A DNA stretch of 39,499 nt from Gammaproteobacteria bacterium (GTDB taxonomy: Bacteria > Pseudomonadota > Gammaproteobacteria > UBA9214), in NCBI GenBank assembly GCA_022340485.1, contig JAJDNX010000010.1, positions 1 to 39,499 on the forward strand, read 5' to 3'. Shown one piece after another: positions 8,748 through 19,681 of this stretch. A program made the translations under genes and the position numbers. Each line of letters begins with the position of its first letter. Within the stretch, counting starts at the first letter, position 1. The notes under the pieces were generated by a model that saw only the letters and a program-made list of their open reading frames with translations, made no database searches and was not told the origin of the DNA.

Positions 8748-9319
8748 GGTTGTTGTGTTTCGGCCGCAGGCGGCTTGTTATCCTGGTTGTCCATCGCGCT
8801 GTCCTTTTTGTTGTTCTTGTCTTTCGGATGCAGGGTGATATGTACCCGACCGCTTTCACCGCCGCCACCGGCATCGACCGTCTCACTCTTCAGGCTGAAG
8901 ACAATGCGATCGCTGCGAAATTCATCCGCGCCGGACTCCCAGATGCGTGCCTTTTCAAGCAGAATGACGCGGTCATCGAGGGCGTAGTATTCGATGCGTC
9001 CGGCCTCCGCATGCTGGTCAGTATCCCTGCCCTGGGGGCGCTGTACGTAGGTAGCCGGGGTTCCGGTCAGTACGATGGTGTCAACCTTGTTGTCGGTGAG
9101 CTGTACAGTCATCCTGTTGCCGGTGAACAGCAGGGTGCCCTGCTGCAGCCTGACGTTTCCTTCATAGACACTGAATCCGGTTTTGTCATTGAGGCTGGCC
9201 TTGTCTGCCTCGATGTTGATCGGCTGGTCGCGGTCTGCATCCAGTGCCCGCGCGGCCGGTGGCAGCAGGCATACCAGCAGCAGTATCCTGCATAGACTAC
9301 GGGTTTTAGCTGGCGCCAT
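8744..9319 (-). CDS. lptA: LPS transport periplasmic bridge protein LptA
   Basis: 191 residues from the ATG at 9319. A Sec signal peptide (basic [11 protein letters not shown], hydrophobic [10 protein letters not shown], cleavage after ARA) precedes the mature OstA-like beta-jellyroll ([17 protein letters not shown] and [12 protein letters not shown]). The start at 9319 is preferred over an ATG six codons earlier because it leaves a standard signal peptide. The C-terminus is lysine/asparagine and glutamine rich. It forms the periplasmic bridge carrying LPS from LptC to LptD. It overlaps lptC upstream by 14 bases and lptB downstream by four. Confidence 0.93.
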   Translation of the reverse strand: MAPAKTRSLCRILLLVCLLPPAARALDADRDQPINIEADKASLNDKTGFSVYEGNVRLQQGTLLFTGNRMTVQLTDNKVDTIVLTGTPATYVQRPQGRDTDQHAEAGRIEYYALDDRVILLEKARIWESGADEFRSDRIVFSLKSETVDAGGGGESGRVHITLHPKDKNNKKDSAMDNQDNKPPAAETQQP

Positions 9320-9869
9320 TGTAACTGCCCCGGACACTGGATCTGAGTTCCATGGTTTCGTTACTGAAATCTGCCTTTATGCCAATGCCTTCAATGCGGA
9401 GCTGGTCAGCAGTGATGATCGCAGCCTGTTCTGTTTCGGCCAGTTCCTGCTCCGGCCTGACCTGCAGATCGCTGGTCACGATGTGTACGGCACTGCTGCT
9501 TGCTGTCTGCGGGCGTTTGATGTCGACGGCACCCAGCAACCAGATGATATCAGCGTCCTCGGTGGTCTCGCCACGCTCTGACTTGATGAACCAGGTATCG
9601 CCATTGTCACGTACGATCTGGATGTCGGGGTTGTCGAGCAGGAAGCGCTCGTCGCTCGGGTAGTGTGTCATGCGACGTGCCATGAGGCGGTATCCCAGTT
9701 GACCCTGCTCATTCATTACCATTAGATCCATGCCTTTTACAAAGGCGTCAGGTCCGGTAGTGCTGGTGGTTTCAAGCGGCAGCCCGGTCTCCTGCCGAAA
9801 TAGAAACCAGCCGCTGCCGGCCATAATGACCAGCAGCAGTCCATAGAGGCCAGTCTGTTTGCTGTTCAC
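9306..9869 (-). CDS. lptC: LPS export protein LptC
   Basis: 187 residues with a single N-terminal membrane anchor (GLYGLLLVIMAGSGWFLF) and a periplasmic OstA-like fold (MARRMTHYPSDERFLLDNPDIQ and VHIVTSDLQVRPEQ). LptC docks on the LptBFG complex and passes LPS to LptA. The start is GTG, overlapping the kdsC stop by four bases (GTGA), which matches the coupling seen between lptA and lptB. Sequence conservation of LptC is low, so the call rests on anchor topology, length and position between kdsC and lptA. Confidence 0.93.
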   Translation of the reverse strand: MNSKQTGLYGLLLVIMAGSGWFLFRQETGLPLETTSTTGPDAFVKGMDLMVMNEQGQLGYRLMARRMTHYPSDERFLLDNPDIQIVRDNGDTWFIKSERGETTEDADIIWLLGAVDIKRPQTASSSAVHIVTSDLQVRPEQELAETEQAAIITADQLRIEGIGIKADFSNETMELRSSVRGSYNGAS

Positions 9870-10387
9870 AGGTAACTGTCCATTTCCTGTTCCAGCACGC
9901 CCTGCGCCTCCATCAGCATTTCACAGACATCGCGCGCGGCACCACGGCCACCGCGGCTGGGTGTCTGCCAGTGGCTGTGCTTGCGTACCAGCGGGTGGGC
10001 ATCCTGTACTGCGATGGCCAGTCCAACCCTGCGCATGACCGGCAGGTCAACGACATCGTCACCGACGTAAGCGGTCTGCTCCGCGCTGATATCCAGTTCC
10101 CTGGCCAGTCTTTCGTATGCAGGTAGTTTTTCCAGCTGTCCCTGGTAGACATGCTCGATGCCCAGGTTTTCCATGCGGTGTTCAACGACCCTTGAGGTTC
10201 TTCCGGTGATAATGGCGACGGTGATGCCGTGCTTGATCAGCATTTTTATACCGTGTCCGTCGCGCGAGTTAAAGGCCTTGTACTCCTGGCCATCATCACC
10301 GACAAACAGGCTGCCATCGGTGAGCACGCCATCGACGTCAAAGATGACCAGACGTATGCGCGCAGCTTTTTCCAGTAAGTCTTTCAT
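9866..10387 (-). CDS. kdsC: 3-deoxy-D-manno-octulosonate 8-phosphate phosphatase
   Basis: A 173-residue HAD-superfamily phosphatase without a cap domain. The nucleophile and acid are D17 and D19 in VIFDVDGVLTDG, motif II is IITGRTS, and motif III/IV is YVGDDVVDLPVM. Family members of this length act as tetramers and remove phosphate from Kdo-8-phosphate, the third step of Kdo synthesis for the LPS core. It sits between kdsD (step one) and the LPS transport genes. The ATG at 10387 follows kdsD by 17 bases. Confidence 0.95.
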   Translation of the reverse strand: MKDLLEKAARIRLVIFDVDGVLTDGSLFVGDDGQEYKAFNSRDGHGIKMLIKHGITVAIITGRTSRVVEHRMENLGIEHVYQGQLEKLPAYERLARELDISAEQTAYVGDDVVDLPVMRRVGLAIAVQDAHPLVRKHSHWQTPSRGGRGAARDVCEMLMEAQGVLEQEMDSYL

Positions 10388-10404
10388 GTGTTATGACTGT
10401 CAGC

Positions 10405-11379
10405 TTATACCACGCCTGCGCGCAGCAGGTCGTGCATGTTGAGTGCGCCGACCAGTTCATTGTAATCATTGATGACGGGGAGGGCATTGATCTTTGTCGT
10501 TTCCATGATCTGCAAGGCCTCTGCGGCCAGCATGCCGGGATGCACGGTCTTGCAGTCTGCGGTCATGACGTCCTTGACAATGGCTTTATGCAGGTCAATG
10601 CGGTGGTCAATAGTACGGCGTAAATCACCGTCAGTGAATACACCTGCCAGTCGGTCCTGTGCATCCACGACTGCGGTCATGCCGAGTCCCTTGCGGGTCA
10701 TCTCCATCAGGGCATCGGTCAGTGGCGTGTCGATTCCGACCCTGGGGATGGCATCACCAGTGTGCATCAGGTCATCGATGAGTAACAACAGCCGCCGTCC
10801 CAGTGAGCCGCCCGGGTGTGAGCGTGCAAAATCCTCTTCGGTAAAACCGCGTGTCTCCAGTAGGGCAACCGCAAGCGCATCTCCCATGGCCAGCGCTGCG
10901 GTGGTGCTGGCCGTTGGCGCGAGGCCCAGCGGGCAAGCTTCCTTGACGACGCTGACATTGATATTCGCCGTGGCAGCCAGCGACAAGGTTGACTGTGGAT
11001 TGCCGGTCATGGCAATCAAGGGGACGTTGAGTCGCTTGATGATCGGCAGGATGGTGACGATCTCTGTGGTTTCCCCGGAGTTTGACAGCGCCAGTACGAC
11101 GTCACTGGTAGTAATCATGCCGAGGTCGCCGTGACTGGCTTCACCCGGGTGAACAAAGAATGCCGGTGTGCCGGTACTCGCGAGGGTGGCGGCAATCTTG
11201 CCGGCAATATGCCCGGATTTACCCATGCCGGTGACGACGACACGGCCCTTGCACCCCAGCATCAGGCGGCAGGCGGCTGTAAACGAGGGCTGTTCGATCT
11301 CCTGGCGCAGCCCGGAGATGGCCGCGGCTTCCGTGTCGATCACGGCGAGCGCAAGTTCCTGCAGTCTGCGATCATTCAT
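10405..11379 (-). CDS. kdsD: Arabinose-5-phosphate isomerase
   Basis: 324 residues: an N-terminal SIS sugar-isomerase domain (VVTGMGKSGHIAGKIAATL, HPGEASHGDLGMI, LSNSGETTE) and a C-terminal tandem CBS pair (near residues 205-324, for example AVVDAQDRLAGVFTDGDLRR). It interconverts ribulose-5-phosphate and arabinose-5-phosphate, the committed step toward Kdo. Length and domain order match E. coli KdsD (328). It begins the kds-lpt-rpoN run. The 178 bp upstream are non-coding and probably carry a promoter. Confidence 0.95.
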   Translation of the reverse strand: MNDRRLQELALAVIDTEAAAISGLRQEIEQPSFTAACRLMLGCKGRVVVTGMGKSGHIAGKIAATLASTGTPAFFVHPGEASHGDLGMITTSDVVLALSNSGETTEIVTILPIIKRLNVPLIAMTGNPQSTLSLAATANINVSVVKEACPLGLAPTASTTAALAMGDALAVALLETRGFTEEDFARSHPGGSLGRRLLLLIDDLMHTGDAIPRVGIDTPLTDALMEMTRKGLGMTAVVDAQDRLAGVFTDGDLRRTIDHRIDLHKAIVKDVMTADCKTVHPGMLAAEALQIMETTKINALPVINDYNELVGALNMHDLLRAGVV

Positions 11380-11557
11380 GGGGCTGAGGTTTCATGAGCA
11401 AGCCGAATGGGGTTTTATCGAGTTAAGCAGTTCATGGAAGGATTTGGAAGAATATCTTCTAAGTCCATTATTATCCAGTGTATTTTTGTTTCGCGCCAGG
11501 GATGTAGGTGTCCTTGGCCGGTTAAGCCAGTATGTGCTCACCACTGCTCCGCGTTTG
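11380..11557. other. Intergenic region between the antiporter gene and kdsD
   Basis: No convincing gene is seen. It is AT-richer than its neighbours and separates two minus-strand genes whose order is conserved. It may hold a kds-lpt promoter (minus-strand TA-rich stretch around 11460-11475), but no confident -35/-10 pair could be assigned. Confidence 0.4.
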
Positions 11558-12529
11558 CTAGGCCAGCTCGCTGAAGTATAACAGGGTCTGGTAGGCGCAA
11601 AAGGCAAGTATCAGGATTGCGCCTTCTATGCGGTTGATGCGTCCCGGGCCGCGAAAGCCATAGGCCATGACAAAGAGTGCCAGTGTCAGACCCACCATGA
11701 AAGGGTAGTCACGCGTCAGTACCACGGCGTCAATCACGATAGGGTGGATGGCGCCTGCCAGCCCCAGTACCGCCAGCAGGTTGAAGATATTGGAGCCAAT
11801 GATGTTGCCAAGCGCAATGTCATGCTCGTTCTTGATGGCACTCATCACGGAGGCGGCGAGTTCCGGCAGGCTGGTGCCGAGGGCTACGATGGTCAGGCCG
11901 ATCACCAGATCGCTGACCCCCATCGCCTGGGCGATAGACACGGCACCCCAAACCAGCAAGCGGGAACTGCCCAGCAGGCAGACTCCACCAACGACCAGCC
12001 AGAAGATCGCACTCGACATGCCGACGTTGGTTGGGATCTCCTCGGCGAATTCTTCGCCCATCGGGTCGGTAGGCGTCTGCTTTGTGCGTCCGAGATGGAC
12101 CACCCAGATCAACATCACGGCCATGCCGGTTAACAGCAAGGTGCCATCCAGCCGCCCCAGGGCACCATCCATCAACAGCAGCAACGTCGCCGACATCACC
12201 ACCAGCAGCACCGGCAACTCCCGTTTTACGATGCTTGAATGTACATTTAGCGGGGCAATCAGTGCCGTGAGTCCCAGGATCAGGCCCATGTTGATGATAT
12301 TCGAGCCCAGCGCATTACCAACGGCCAGGCCGGAATTGCCTTGCCAGGCCGCAATGGCAGATACCAGTATCTCCGGTGCCGAGGTGCCGATGCTGACGAT
12401 CGTCAGGCCGATGATAAGCGGCGAGACCTTGAGGTTGTAGGCAACGGCGCTGGCGCCGACAACGAAGCGGTCAGCACTCCAGGTCAGCAGGGCAAAACCG
12501 CCGGCAACCGCCAGTAATTCATTCAGCAT
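11558..12529 (-). CDS. yrbG: Calcium/sodium antiporter, CaCA family (YrbG-like)
   Basis: A 323-residue membrane protein with about ten hydrophobic segments. The two diagnostic alpha repeats are in opposite halves: GLTIVSIGTSAPEILVSA near residue 40 and GLTIVALGTSLPELAASV near residue 210, each followed by a (G/A)LGNxxGSN-type stretch. This internal duplication is characteristic of the Ca2+/cation antiporter family. It exchanges Ca2+ for Na+ or H+ across the inner membrane in homologs; the ion used here cannot be told. It is divergent from mlaF, as in E. coli (yrbG/mlaF). Confidence 0.94.
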   Translation of the reverse strand: MLNELLAVAGGFALLTWSADRFVVGASAVAYNLKVSPLIIGLTIVSIGTSAPEILVSAIAAWQGNSGLAVGNALGSNIINMGLILGLTALIAPLNVHSSIVKRELPVLLVVMSATLLLLMDGALGRLDGTLLLTGMAVMLIWVVHLGRTKQTPTDPMGEEFAEEIPTNVGMSSAIFWLVVGGVCLLGSSRLLVWGAVSIAQAMGVSDLVIGLTIVALGTSLPELAASVMSAIKNEHDIALGNIIGSNIFNLLAVLGLAGAIHPIVIDAVVLTRDYPFMVGLTLALFVMAYGFRGPGRINRIEGAILILAFCAYQTLLYFSELA

Positions 12530-12709
12530 CGCCGCTTAATCCACAGTAAAAAAGGGGTGGCCAGGCCCCGGCAGCCCTGAAAATGGCGTAATTGCAGCAC
12601 GCACCGCTGGTTCACGGCAGGCAAAAATATCAACATTAAGGCAGCTCTTGGACTCAAACTGCATTATCATACACGCCGCTATCGACAGACTAAAAGCTTG
12701 CTGCCCGAA

Positions 12710-13552
12710 ATGCCCGAAACCGTCTCAACCGAAAACAGTCATTCAGCGGATGCCGTGGTGCGCATTCGTGGGCTGCATTTTTCGCACGGCGATCGCGTGA
12801 TTTTCGATGGCATCGATCTGGACATCGCGCCGGGTAGGGTAACCGCGATTATGGGACCCAGCGGTACCGGCAAGACCACGCTGCTGAAACTCATCGGCGG
12901 GCAGCTGCGGCCCTCATCAGGATCGATCCGTGTACATGGTGAAGAGGTTCCGGCATTAAACCGCGCTGCCTTGTACCAGTTGCGCAAGCGCATGGGCATG
13001 ATGTTTCAAAGCGGCGCACTGCTGACAGATATCACCGTCTTCGAGAATGTTGCCTATCCGATTCGCGAACACTCACGATTGCCGGAAGCACTGGTACGTG
13101 ATCTGGTGCTGATGAAATTGCAGGCCGTCGGACTGCGTGGTGCTGCGGACCTCATGCCCAGCGAGTTGTCCGGTGGCATGGCACGGCGGGTCGCCCTGGC
13201 GAGGGCCATTGCACTCGACCCGATGATGGTACTCTACGATGAACCCTTTACCGGGCAGGATCCGATCTCCATGGGCATCCTGGTGAAGCTGATTCGGGAA
13301 TTGAACGACGCCCTTGGCCTGACCAGCATCGTGGTGTCGCATGATGTCCAGGAAACGGCTGCCATTGCGGATTATGTCTACCTGCTGTCACACGGCAAGG
13401 TGGTTGACCATGGCCGCCCCGAGGCACTCTGGGATTCAAGCTCTGACTGGTCGCAGCAGTTCCTCGAAGGACGCCCGGACGGTCCTGTGGCCTTCCATTA
13501 CCCGGCGCCGAATTTCAGGGAAGACCTGCTGCACGGCGGCCGGGCCAGGTGA
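12710..13552 (+). CDS. mlaF: Phospholipid transport ABC ATPase MlaF
   Basis: 280 residues from the ATG at 12710; an in-frame TTG four codons upstream is possible but less likely. Walker A is GPSGTGKTT, the signature [16 protein letters not shown] is the Mla-type variant, and Walker B is [13 protein letters not shown]. The H-loop is VVSHDVQE. MlaF powers the MlaFEDB complex that moves phospholipids between the inner membrane and periplasmic MlaC, keeping the outer leaflet rich in LPS. It is the first gene of mlaFEDCB and overlaps mlaE. Confidence 0.96.
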   Translation: MPETVSTENSHSADAVVRIRGLHFSHGDRVIFDGIDLDIAPGRVTAIMGPSGTGKTTLLKLIGGQLRPSSGSIRVHGEEVPALNRAALYQLRKRMGMMFQSGALLTDITVFENVAYPIREHSRLPEALVRDLVLMKLQAVGLRGAADLMPSELSGGMARRVALARAIALDPMMVLYDEPFTGQDPISMGILVKLIRELNDALGLTSIVVSHDVQETAAIADYVYLLSHGKVVDHGRPEALWDSSSDWSQQFLEGRPDGPVAFHYPAPNFREDLLHGGRAR

Positions 13553-14331
13553 TGCTGGACGCACTGCAGGGTCTGGGCCGGACCACCCTGGACTTTTTTG
13601 AGCGCCTGGGCCGTGGCCACCTGTTCCTGCTGCAGACACTGTCGAAGTTGCCGGGCATGTTGTTGCGGCCGCGGCTGGTGCTGGTGCAGCTGTATTCCGT
13701 GGGGGTGCTGACACTGGTGATTACCGTGGTTTCCGGCATGTTTGTCGGCATGGTACTGGGCCTGCAGGGCTATAATACCCTGGTTGATTTCGGTGCCGAG
13801 GAGGCGTTGGGTGTGGTGGTCGCGCTGTCACTGGTGCGCGAACTGGGTCCGGTGGTGGCGGCGCTGCTGTTTGCCGGGCGTGCCGGTTCGGCATTGACTG
13901 CAGAAATCGGCCTGATGAAGGCGACGGAACAGCTATCCGGAATGGAAATGATGGCGGTGGACCCCGTGCAGCGGGTGATTGCCCCGCGATTCCTGGCGGC
14001 ATTTTTGTCCATGCCGCTACTGGCCGCGATCTTCAGTGCGGTCGGGATCTATGGTGGCTACCTGCTTGGTGTGGGTGTCCTCGGGGTTGATGATGGTGCC
14101 TTCTGGGGGCAGATGCAGAGTGCAGTGGATCTGCGTGACGACATCTATAACGGAGTGATCAAGAGTATTGTGTTTGGTTTCGTTGCAGGCTGGATTGCCT
14201 TGTTTGAAGGTTATGATGCGACCCCGACTGCCGAAGGTGTCAGCCGTGCCACAACCCGCACGGTGGTGCATACGGCGCTGGCGGTACTGGGGCTGGATTT
14301 TGTGCTTACCGCGTTGATGTTTGGAGAGTAA
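13552..14331 (+). CDS. mlaE: Phospholipid transport permease MlaE
   Basis: 259 residues. The start region is GTGATG; the ATG at 13552 (overlapping the mlaF TGA by one base) is chosen, with the GTG three bases earlier equally possible. It is a MlaE/DUF140 permease with an amphipathic N-terminal helix and about five hydrophobic segments. Conserved family motifs include [31 protein letters not shown], given here only in part (residues about 95-120), and [15 protein letters not shown]. It dimerizes as the membrane core of the Mla complex. Position and overlap with mlaF and mlaD are standard. Confidence 0.96.
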   Translation: MLDALQGLGRTTLDFFERLGRGHLFLLQTLSKLPGMLLRPRLVLVQLYSVGVLTLVITVVSGMFVGMVLGLQGYNTLVDFGAEEALGVVVALSLVRELGPVVAALLFAGRAGSALTAEIGLMKATEQLSGMEMMAVDPVQRVIAPRFLAAFLSMPLLAAIFSAVGIYGGYLLGVGVLGVDDGAFWGQMQSAVDLRDDIYNGVIKSIVFGFVAGWIALFEGYDATPTAEGVSRATTRTVVHTALAVLGLDFVLTALMFGE

Positions 14332-14341
14332 GGAGCACTAC

Positions 14342-14827
14342 TTGAACAGCAGGACAGTAGAAATCTGGGTGGGGGTATTTGTGGCCCTCGGTATTGCCGC
14401 CTTGTTCATGCTGGCAATGCAGGTCAGCAACCTTGGCACCCTCAGCCGCAACGACGGTTATATCATCACCGCCGGCTTTGAGAACGTCGGCGGGCTCAAG
14501 GTGCGTGCACCGGTGACGGTATCGGGCGTGCGTGTGGGTCGTGTTGAGGCCATCGATTATGACCACCACAGCTTTGAGGCGGTGGTCAGCCTGCGCATCG
14601 ATGCGAAACACGACAGCTTTCCGCAAGACACCTCGGCCAGTATCTACACCTCCGGACTGCTGGGTGAGCAGTATGTTGCACTGGAGCCCGGCGGATCACT
14701 GGAAAATCTGAAGGACGGCGACCGCGTACAGTTGACGCAGTCGGCGCTGGTGATGGAGCAGGTGATCGGGCAATTTCTCTATAGCATGGCTGCCGATAAT
14801 TCGGCTGCCGACAACAGCGAACAGTAG
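14342..14827 (+). CDS. mlaD: MCE-domain lipid-binding protein MlaD
   Basis: 161 residues from a TTG start at 14342, placed five to six bases after a strong Shine-Dalgarno (AAGGAG at 14330-14335). An upstream in-frame TTG would overlap mlaE and lacks this site. One N-terminal membrane helix (VEIWVGVFVALGIAALFML) is followed by the MCE domain (YIITAGFENVGGLKVRAPVT, SGVRVGRV, ASIYTSGLLGEQYVALEPGG). MlaD forms the hexameric periplasmic ring of the MlaFEDB complex. The C-terminus ends in a short asparagine/serine-rich tail. Confidence 0.95.
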   Translation: MNSRTVEIWVGVFVALGIAALFMLAMQVSNLGTLSRNDGYIITAGFENVGGLKVRAPVTVSGVRVGRVEAIDYDHHSFEAVVSLRIDAKHDSFPQDTSASIYTSGLLGEQYVALEPGGSLENLKDGDRVQLTQSALVMEQVIGQFLYSMAADNSAADNSEQ

Positions 14828-14833
14828 GTCCTT

Positions 14834-15472
14834 ATGTATTCCTCCTTACCCAACCCCGTGCTTTTACGTTTTTTCGCCCCGCTGCTGGCACTGATGCTGG
14901 CCGCTTCGGTACACGCAATGGCAGCGGAGGACTCCCCACAGGAACTGGTACGCGATACCTCGTCTCGTATGCTGCTGGCCATGAACGAGCAGCGCGAACT
15001 CATTGAAAAGGATTCTGCGCATCTCTACCAGCTGGTCGAGGAAATCGTACTGCCATATTTTGATTTCCAGCGTATGAGCCAGTGGGTACTGGGCAAGAAC
15101 TGGCGCAGCGCATCCGCGCAACAGCGTGAGCAGTTCGTCGAACAGTTCAGGGTGCTACTGGTGCGCACCTATGGTACGGCATTGCTTGAGTATGCAGACG
15201 AGGAAATCGTGTACCTGCCGTTTGCCGGAAAAGATCATACCGGCAACGTGACGGTGCGTACGGAGATCGAACAACAGGGTGTAGGTGTGATCCCCATTAC
15301 CTATTCCATGTACCAATCAAAGGCCGGCTGGAAGGTCTATGATGTATCCATCAGTGGTGTCAGCCTGGTGACCAACTATCGTTCTACCTATGGCAGTATC
15401 ATTCGTAAAGACGGTATTGACGAACTGATTCAGCAACTCGCCGATCGCAACCGGATGCAGGCCCATGGCTGA
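14834..15472 (+). CDS. mlaC: Periplasmic phospholipid shuttle MlaC
   Basis: 212 residues with a Sec signal peptide (hydrophobic FFAPLLALMLAASVHAMA, probable cleavage before AEDS). The mature part is the MlaC/Ttg2D fold, with conserved VEEIVLPYFDFQRMSQWVLG, FVEQFRVLLVRTYGTALL and KVYDVSISGVSLVTNYRS. MlaC ferries phospholipid between the outer-membrane MlaA complex (not in the window) and MlaFEDB. It starts six bases after mlaD and its end overlaps mlaB by eight bases. Confidence 0.96.
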   Translation: MYSSLPNPVLLRFFAPLLALMLAASVHAMAAEDSPQELVRDTSSRMLLAMNEQRELIEKDSAHLYQLVEEIVLPYFDFQRMSQWVLGKNWRSASAQQREQFVEQFRVLLVRTYGTALLEYADEEIVYLPFAGKDHTGNVTVRTEIEQQGVGVIPITYSMYQSKAGWKVYDVSISGVSLVTNYRSTYGSIIRKDGIDELIQQLADRNRMQAHG

Positions 15473-15764
15473 AGCCAGGCTGATCGATAAGGGCGCAGGC
15501 AACTGGTTGCTGCAGGGTGAACTGGGTTTCGAATCCGTTGCCGGCGTGATGCGGCTTGCCGGTGCCATGATCCCGGGTCAAGCGCGTGTGGAAGTGGACC
15601 TCAGGGACGTCACCCGGGCTGACAGCGCCGGTCTTGCGCTGCTGGTGGAGTGGTTGCGCGAGTCGGAACAAACAGGCAATGAAATCGTATTTACCAATGT
15701 GCCGGACCAGTTACTGTCGATTGCCCGCGTCTGCGGGCTTGACGAAATACTTTCACTGGTGTGA
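15465..15764 (+). CDS. mlaB: STAS-domain protein MlaB
   Basis: A 99-residue single STAS domain. The strand-helix motif VDLRDVTRADSAGLALLVEWL corresponds to the anti-sigma-antagonist-like site (residues about 43-62). MlaB binds MlaF and is needed for assembly and activity of the transporter. It overlaps mlaC by eight bases and is 34 bp from ibaG, the usual operon order. Confidence 0.93.
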   Translation: MAEARLIDKGAGNWLLQGELGFESVAGVMRLAGAMIPGQARVEVDLRDVTRADSAGLALLVEWLRESEQTGNEIVFTNVPDQLLSIARVCGLDEILSLV

Positions 15765-15798
15765 ACCCGGTTTCCCGGCTTATTCGGAATAACAAGTT

Positions 15799-16044
15799 AT
15801 GCAAGCGAATGAACTCAAGGCGTTGATACTAAAAGGCATCCCGGATGCAGATGTTACGGTGAAGGGCGAGGGCGACCATTTTGAGGCCATTGTGGTCAGT
15901 CAGCAGTTCGCGGACCGTACCCAGGTGCAACAGCACCAGATGGTCTACGCCACACTCGGTGATCGCATGGGAGGGGAGATTCACGCCCTGGCGCTGCGCA
16001 CCGCAACCCCCGAAGACTGGGCCCGGCAGCGCCGCATCCAGTAA
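15799..16044 (+). CDS. ibaG: BolA family protein IbaG
   Basis: An 81-residue BolA-like protein. It has the class II KH-like fold with a conserved C-terminal histidine (MGGEIHALALRTATPEDW), the residue used with monothiol glutaredoxin to hold a [2Fe-2S] cluster in this family. The central loop lacks a cysteine, as in the BolA-His type. It lies between mlaB and murA, as ibaG (yrbA) does in E. coli. The ATG at 15799 lacks a strong ribosome site. Confidence 0.93.
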   Translation: MQANELKALILKGIPDADVTVKGEGDHFEAIVVSQQFADRTQVQQHQMVYATLGDRMGGEIHALALRTATPEDWARQRRIQ

Positions 16045-17322
<1,278 letters not shown>

Positions 17323-17442
17323 TACAGCTTCCAAACCCAATCAATAAACAAGATGGGGCTTCCGGCCTGATTTGCTTCAGCAGCCGTTGCCGGTTCTGCC
17401 GGTGCTTGTAAATTGGCACTGTCTGCCTGACACTTGCGTCTC

Positions 17443-18078
17443 ATGAACAACGCACTGACGATCGCGCTCTCCAAGGGGCGTATCTTTGAGGAGACGCTGC
17501 CGCTGCTGGCGGCTGCCGATGTCGTACCGGTGGATGATCCTGACACGAGTCGCAAGCTGATACTTGATACCAATCAGGCCGACGTCAAACTGGTGATTAT
17601 CCGCGCCGCGGATGTGCCCACTTATGTAGGTTATGGTGCGGCCGATTTGGGTGTGGCCGGCAAGGATGTGTTGCTGGAACACGGTGGAGAGGGTCTCTAT
17701 GAACCCCTCGACCTGAAGATTGCACGCTGTCGCTTGATGGTGGCAGGGCCGGAAGGCAGACACAATGGTGCAGGGCGCCTGCGTATTGCCACCAAGTACG
17801 TGAAAAGCACGCGAAGGTTTTATGCGGACCGTCAGGAACAGGTCGAAATTATCAAGTTGTACGGTTCCATGGAGCTGGCGCCGCTGGTGGGGCTTGCGGA
17901 CCGGATTGTTGACGTGGTGGATACCGGCAACACCCTGAAGGCCAATGGTCTGCAGCCACTGGAACATATCGCGGACATCAGCTCACGACTGGTGGTTAAC
18001 AAGGCGTCCATGAAGATGAAGCACGCCCGTATTGCGGCGTTCATTGCCCGGCTGAAGGCCGCTGTCGCCGCCGGTTAG
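17443..18078 (+). CDS. hisG: ATP phosphoribosyltransferase, short form
   Basis: 211 residues from the ATG at 17443 ([17 protein letters not shown]). This is the short HisG, lacking the C-terminal histidine-binding ACT-like domain of the ~300-residue form, so by family rule it needs HisZ, which is not in the window. Motifs: [17 protein letters not shown], the PRPP-binding-type loop [13 protein letters not shown], and [14 protein letters not shown]. It catalyses the first step of histidine synthesis. It follows murA by 120 bp, an order seen in several beta- and gammaproteobacteria. Confidence 0.95.
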   Translation: MNNALTIALSKGRIFEETLPLLAAADVVPVDDPDTSRKLILDTNQADVKLVIIRAADVPTYVGYGAADLGVAGKDVLLEHGGEGLYEPLDLKIARCRLMVAGPEGRHNGAGRLRIATKYVKSTRRFYADRQEQVEIIKLYGSMELAPLVGLADRIVDVVDTGNTLKANGLQPLEHIADISSRLVVNKASMKMKHARIAAFIARLKAAVAAG

Positions 18079-18099
18079 CCAGGCCAGCGTTATCTTGAT

Positions 18100-18172
18100 G
18101 GACACGGAGTCCAAGAAAAACATGAATGCGTGGAAAGAAATAATTCCCTGTTCTTGCGTGGATTCCGTGGCC
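18100..18172. repeat. Intergenic imperfect palindrome, copy A (hisG-hisD)
   Basis: The left arm (18100-18117, GGACACGGAGTCCAAGAA) pairs imperfectly with the right arm (18151-18172), whose reverse complement begins GGCCACGGAATCCACG. Related palindromes lie at 19566-19648, 20806-20867 and 26604-26685. All four are intergenic. The 163-bp gap they sit in here has no gene. Confidence 0.6.
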
Positions 18173-18241
18173 ATTGTGTTTTATTCACCCAGACTGAACT
18201 GCTCCTAGTGGCACCAATACTACCTCCTGTAGGCGAACTGT

Positions 18242-19543
18242 ATGACTGACATTGCCCGATTAAACAGCCAGGATCCTGACTTTGAACCCGCTCTTGAGCG
18301 GCTGCTGGACTGGGACCAGACTACAGACCCGGCGGTTGAAGCCGTGGTACGGGACATCATTGCGGATGTTCGCAGGCGCGGTGACGCGGCGTTACTGGAA
18401 TATACCACGCGCTTTGATCGCTGGACGGCTGCAGTACCGGCTGGTCTTGAATGTTCACTATACGATTGCCAGCAGGCACTGGACACGATTGATGAGCGGC
18501 AACGCGACGCCCTGCAACTGGCCGCTGCCCGGGTGCGCGCCTATGCCGAACACCAGAAGCTGGGATCCTGGTCATACACGGAGGCGGATGGCACCCTGCT
18601 TGGTCAGCAGGTCATGCCGATGGACCGTGTAGGTCTGTATGTGCCCGGTGGCAAGGCCGCTTACCCGTCTTCCGTGCTGATGAACGCGATTCCGGCCAAG
18701 GTTGCCGGGGTGGGTGAACTGATCATGGTGGTGCCCACCCCGGACGGCGAAGTGAATCACATGGTACTGGCGGCCGCCGCGATTGCCGGTGTAGACCGGG
18801 TATTTGCGATCGGCGGTGCGCAGGCAGTGGCGGCGCTGGCCTATGGCACGGCGACCATCCCGCCGGTCGACAAGATCGTCGGACCGGGCAACGCCTATGT
18901 CGCCACGGCCAAACGCATGGTATTTGGCAAGGTCGGCATCGACATGATTGCCGGCCCTTCGGAGATCCTGGTGATCTGTGATGGCCAGACAGACCCTGAC
19001 TGGATTGCCATGGACCTGTTCTCACAGGCAGAACACGACGAAGATGCCCAGTCCATACTGGTCAGTCCGGATGCCGGGTTTCTCGACCAGGTTATGCAAA
19101 GTATCCACCACCTGTTGCCGGATATGCCCAGGGCCGACATCATACGTACCTCACTGCGAGGGCAGGGCGCGCTGATCCAGGTGCGCGATATGGAGGAAGC
19201 GATCGCGATTGCCAACCGGGTGGCACCAGAGCACCTGGAGCTCTCGGTCGCTGATCCGGAAGTGGTTGCCGGCAGCATTCGTCATGCCGGCGCCATCTTT
19301 ATGGGGCGCTATACTGCGGAAGTGCTAGGTGATTATTGCGCCGGTCCAAATCACGTCTTGCCCACTTCGCGCACGGCACGTTTTTCCTCGCCGCTGGGAG
19401 TCTATGATTTCCAGAAACGCTCCAGCCTGATTTACTGCTCGGTCGATGGTGCCCATACCCTGGGCAAGACTGCCGCGATTCTGGCACACGGTGAAGGACT
19501 TACCGCGCATGCCCGCTCCGCAGAGGTGCGGATAAAAGAGTAG
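18242..19543 (+). CDS. hisD: Histidinol dehydrogenase
   Basis: 433 residues, standard length. Motifs in order: [68 protein letters not shown], and [15 protein letters not shown] with the zinc-binding Gln/His pair. Near the C-terminus is [18 protein letters not shown], with the conserved Asp and His. It oxidizes L-histidinol to histidine in two NAD-dependent steps. The ATG at 18242 is preceded by a 163-bp gap carrying a palindromic repeat, so it may not be strictly co-transcribed with hisG. Confidence 0.97.
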   Translation: MTDIARLNSQDPDFEPALERLLDWDQTTDPAVEAVVRDIIADVRRRGDAALLEYTTRFDRWTAAVPAGLECSLYDCQQALDTIDERQRDALQLAAARVRAYAEHQKLGSWSYTEADGTLLGQQVMPMDRVGLYVPGGKAAYPSSVLMNAIPAKVAGVGELIMVVPTPDGEVNHMVLAAAAIAGVDRVFAIGGAQAVAALAYGTATIPPVDKIVGPGNAYVATAKRMVFGKVGIDMIAGPSEILVICDGQTDPDWIAMDLFSQAEHDEDAQSILVSPDAGFLDQVMQSIHHLLPDMPRADIIRTSLRGQGALIQVRDMEEAIAIANRVAPEHLELSVADPEVVAGSIRHAGAIFMGRYTAEVLGDYCAGPNHVLPTSRTARFSSPLGVYDFQKRSSLIYCSVDGAHTLGKTAAILAHGEGLTAHARSAEVRIKE

Positions 19544-19565
19544 CCGATTAACAGTAGATCGCATG

Positions 19566-19648
19566 GCCACGCAAGCACACGGAAAAACATGCCAGGAGAA
19601 AACGTCTTGCCAGAAAGATTTTCATTCCCTTCCGTGTGCATCCGCGGC
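19566..19648. repeat. Intergenic imperfect palindrome, copy B (hisD-hisC)
   Basis: The left arm GCCACGCAAGCACACGGAA (19566-19584) matches the reverse complement of the right arm (19630-19648, GCCGCGGATGCACACGGAA) at 16 of 19 positions. It fills most of the gap between hisD and hisC and resembles copies A, C and D. Confidence 0.65.
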
Positions 19649-19681
19649 AATTGAAAGAAGTCTGGCACTCGGCGGCTTCTG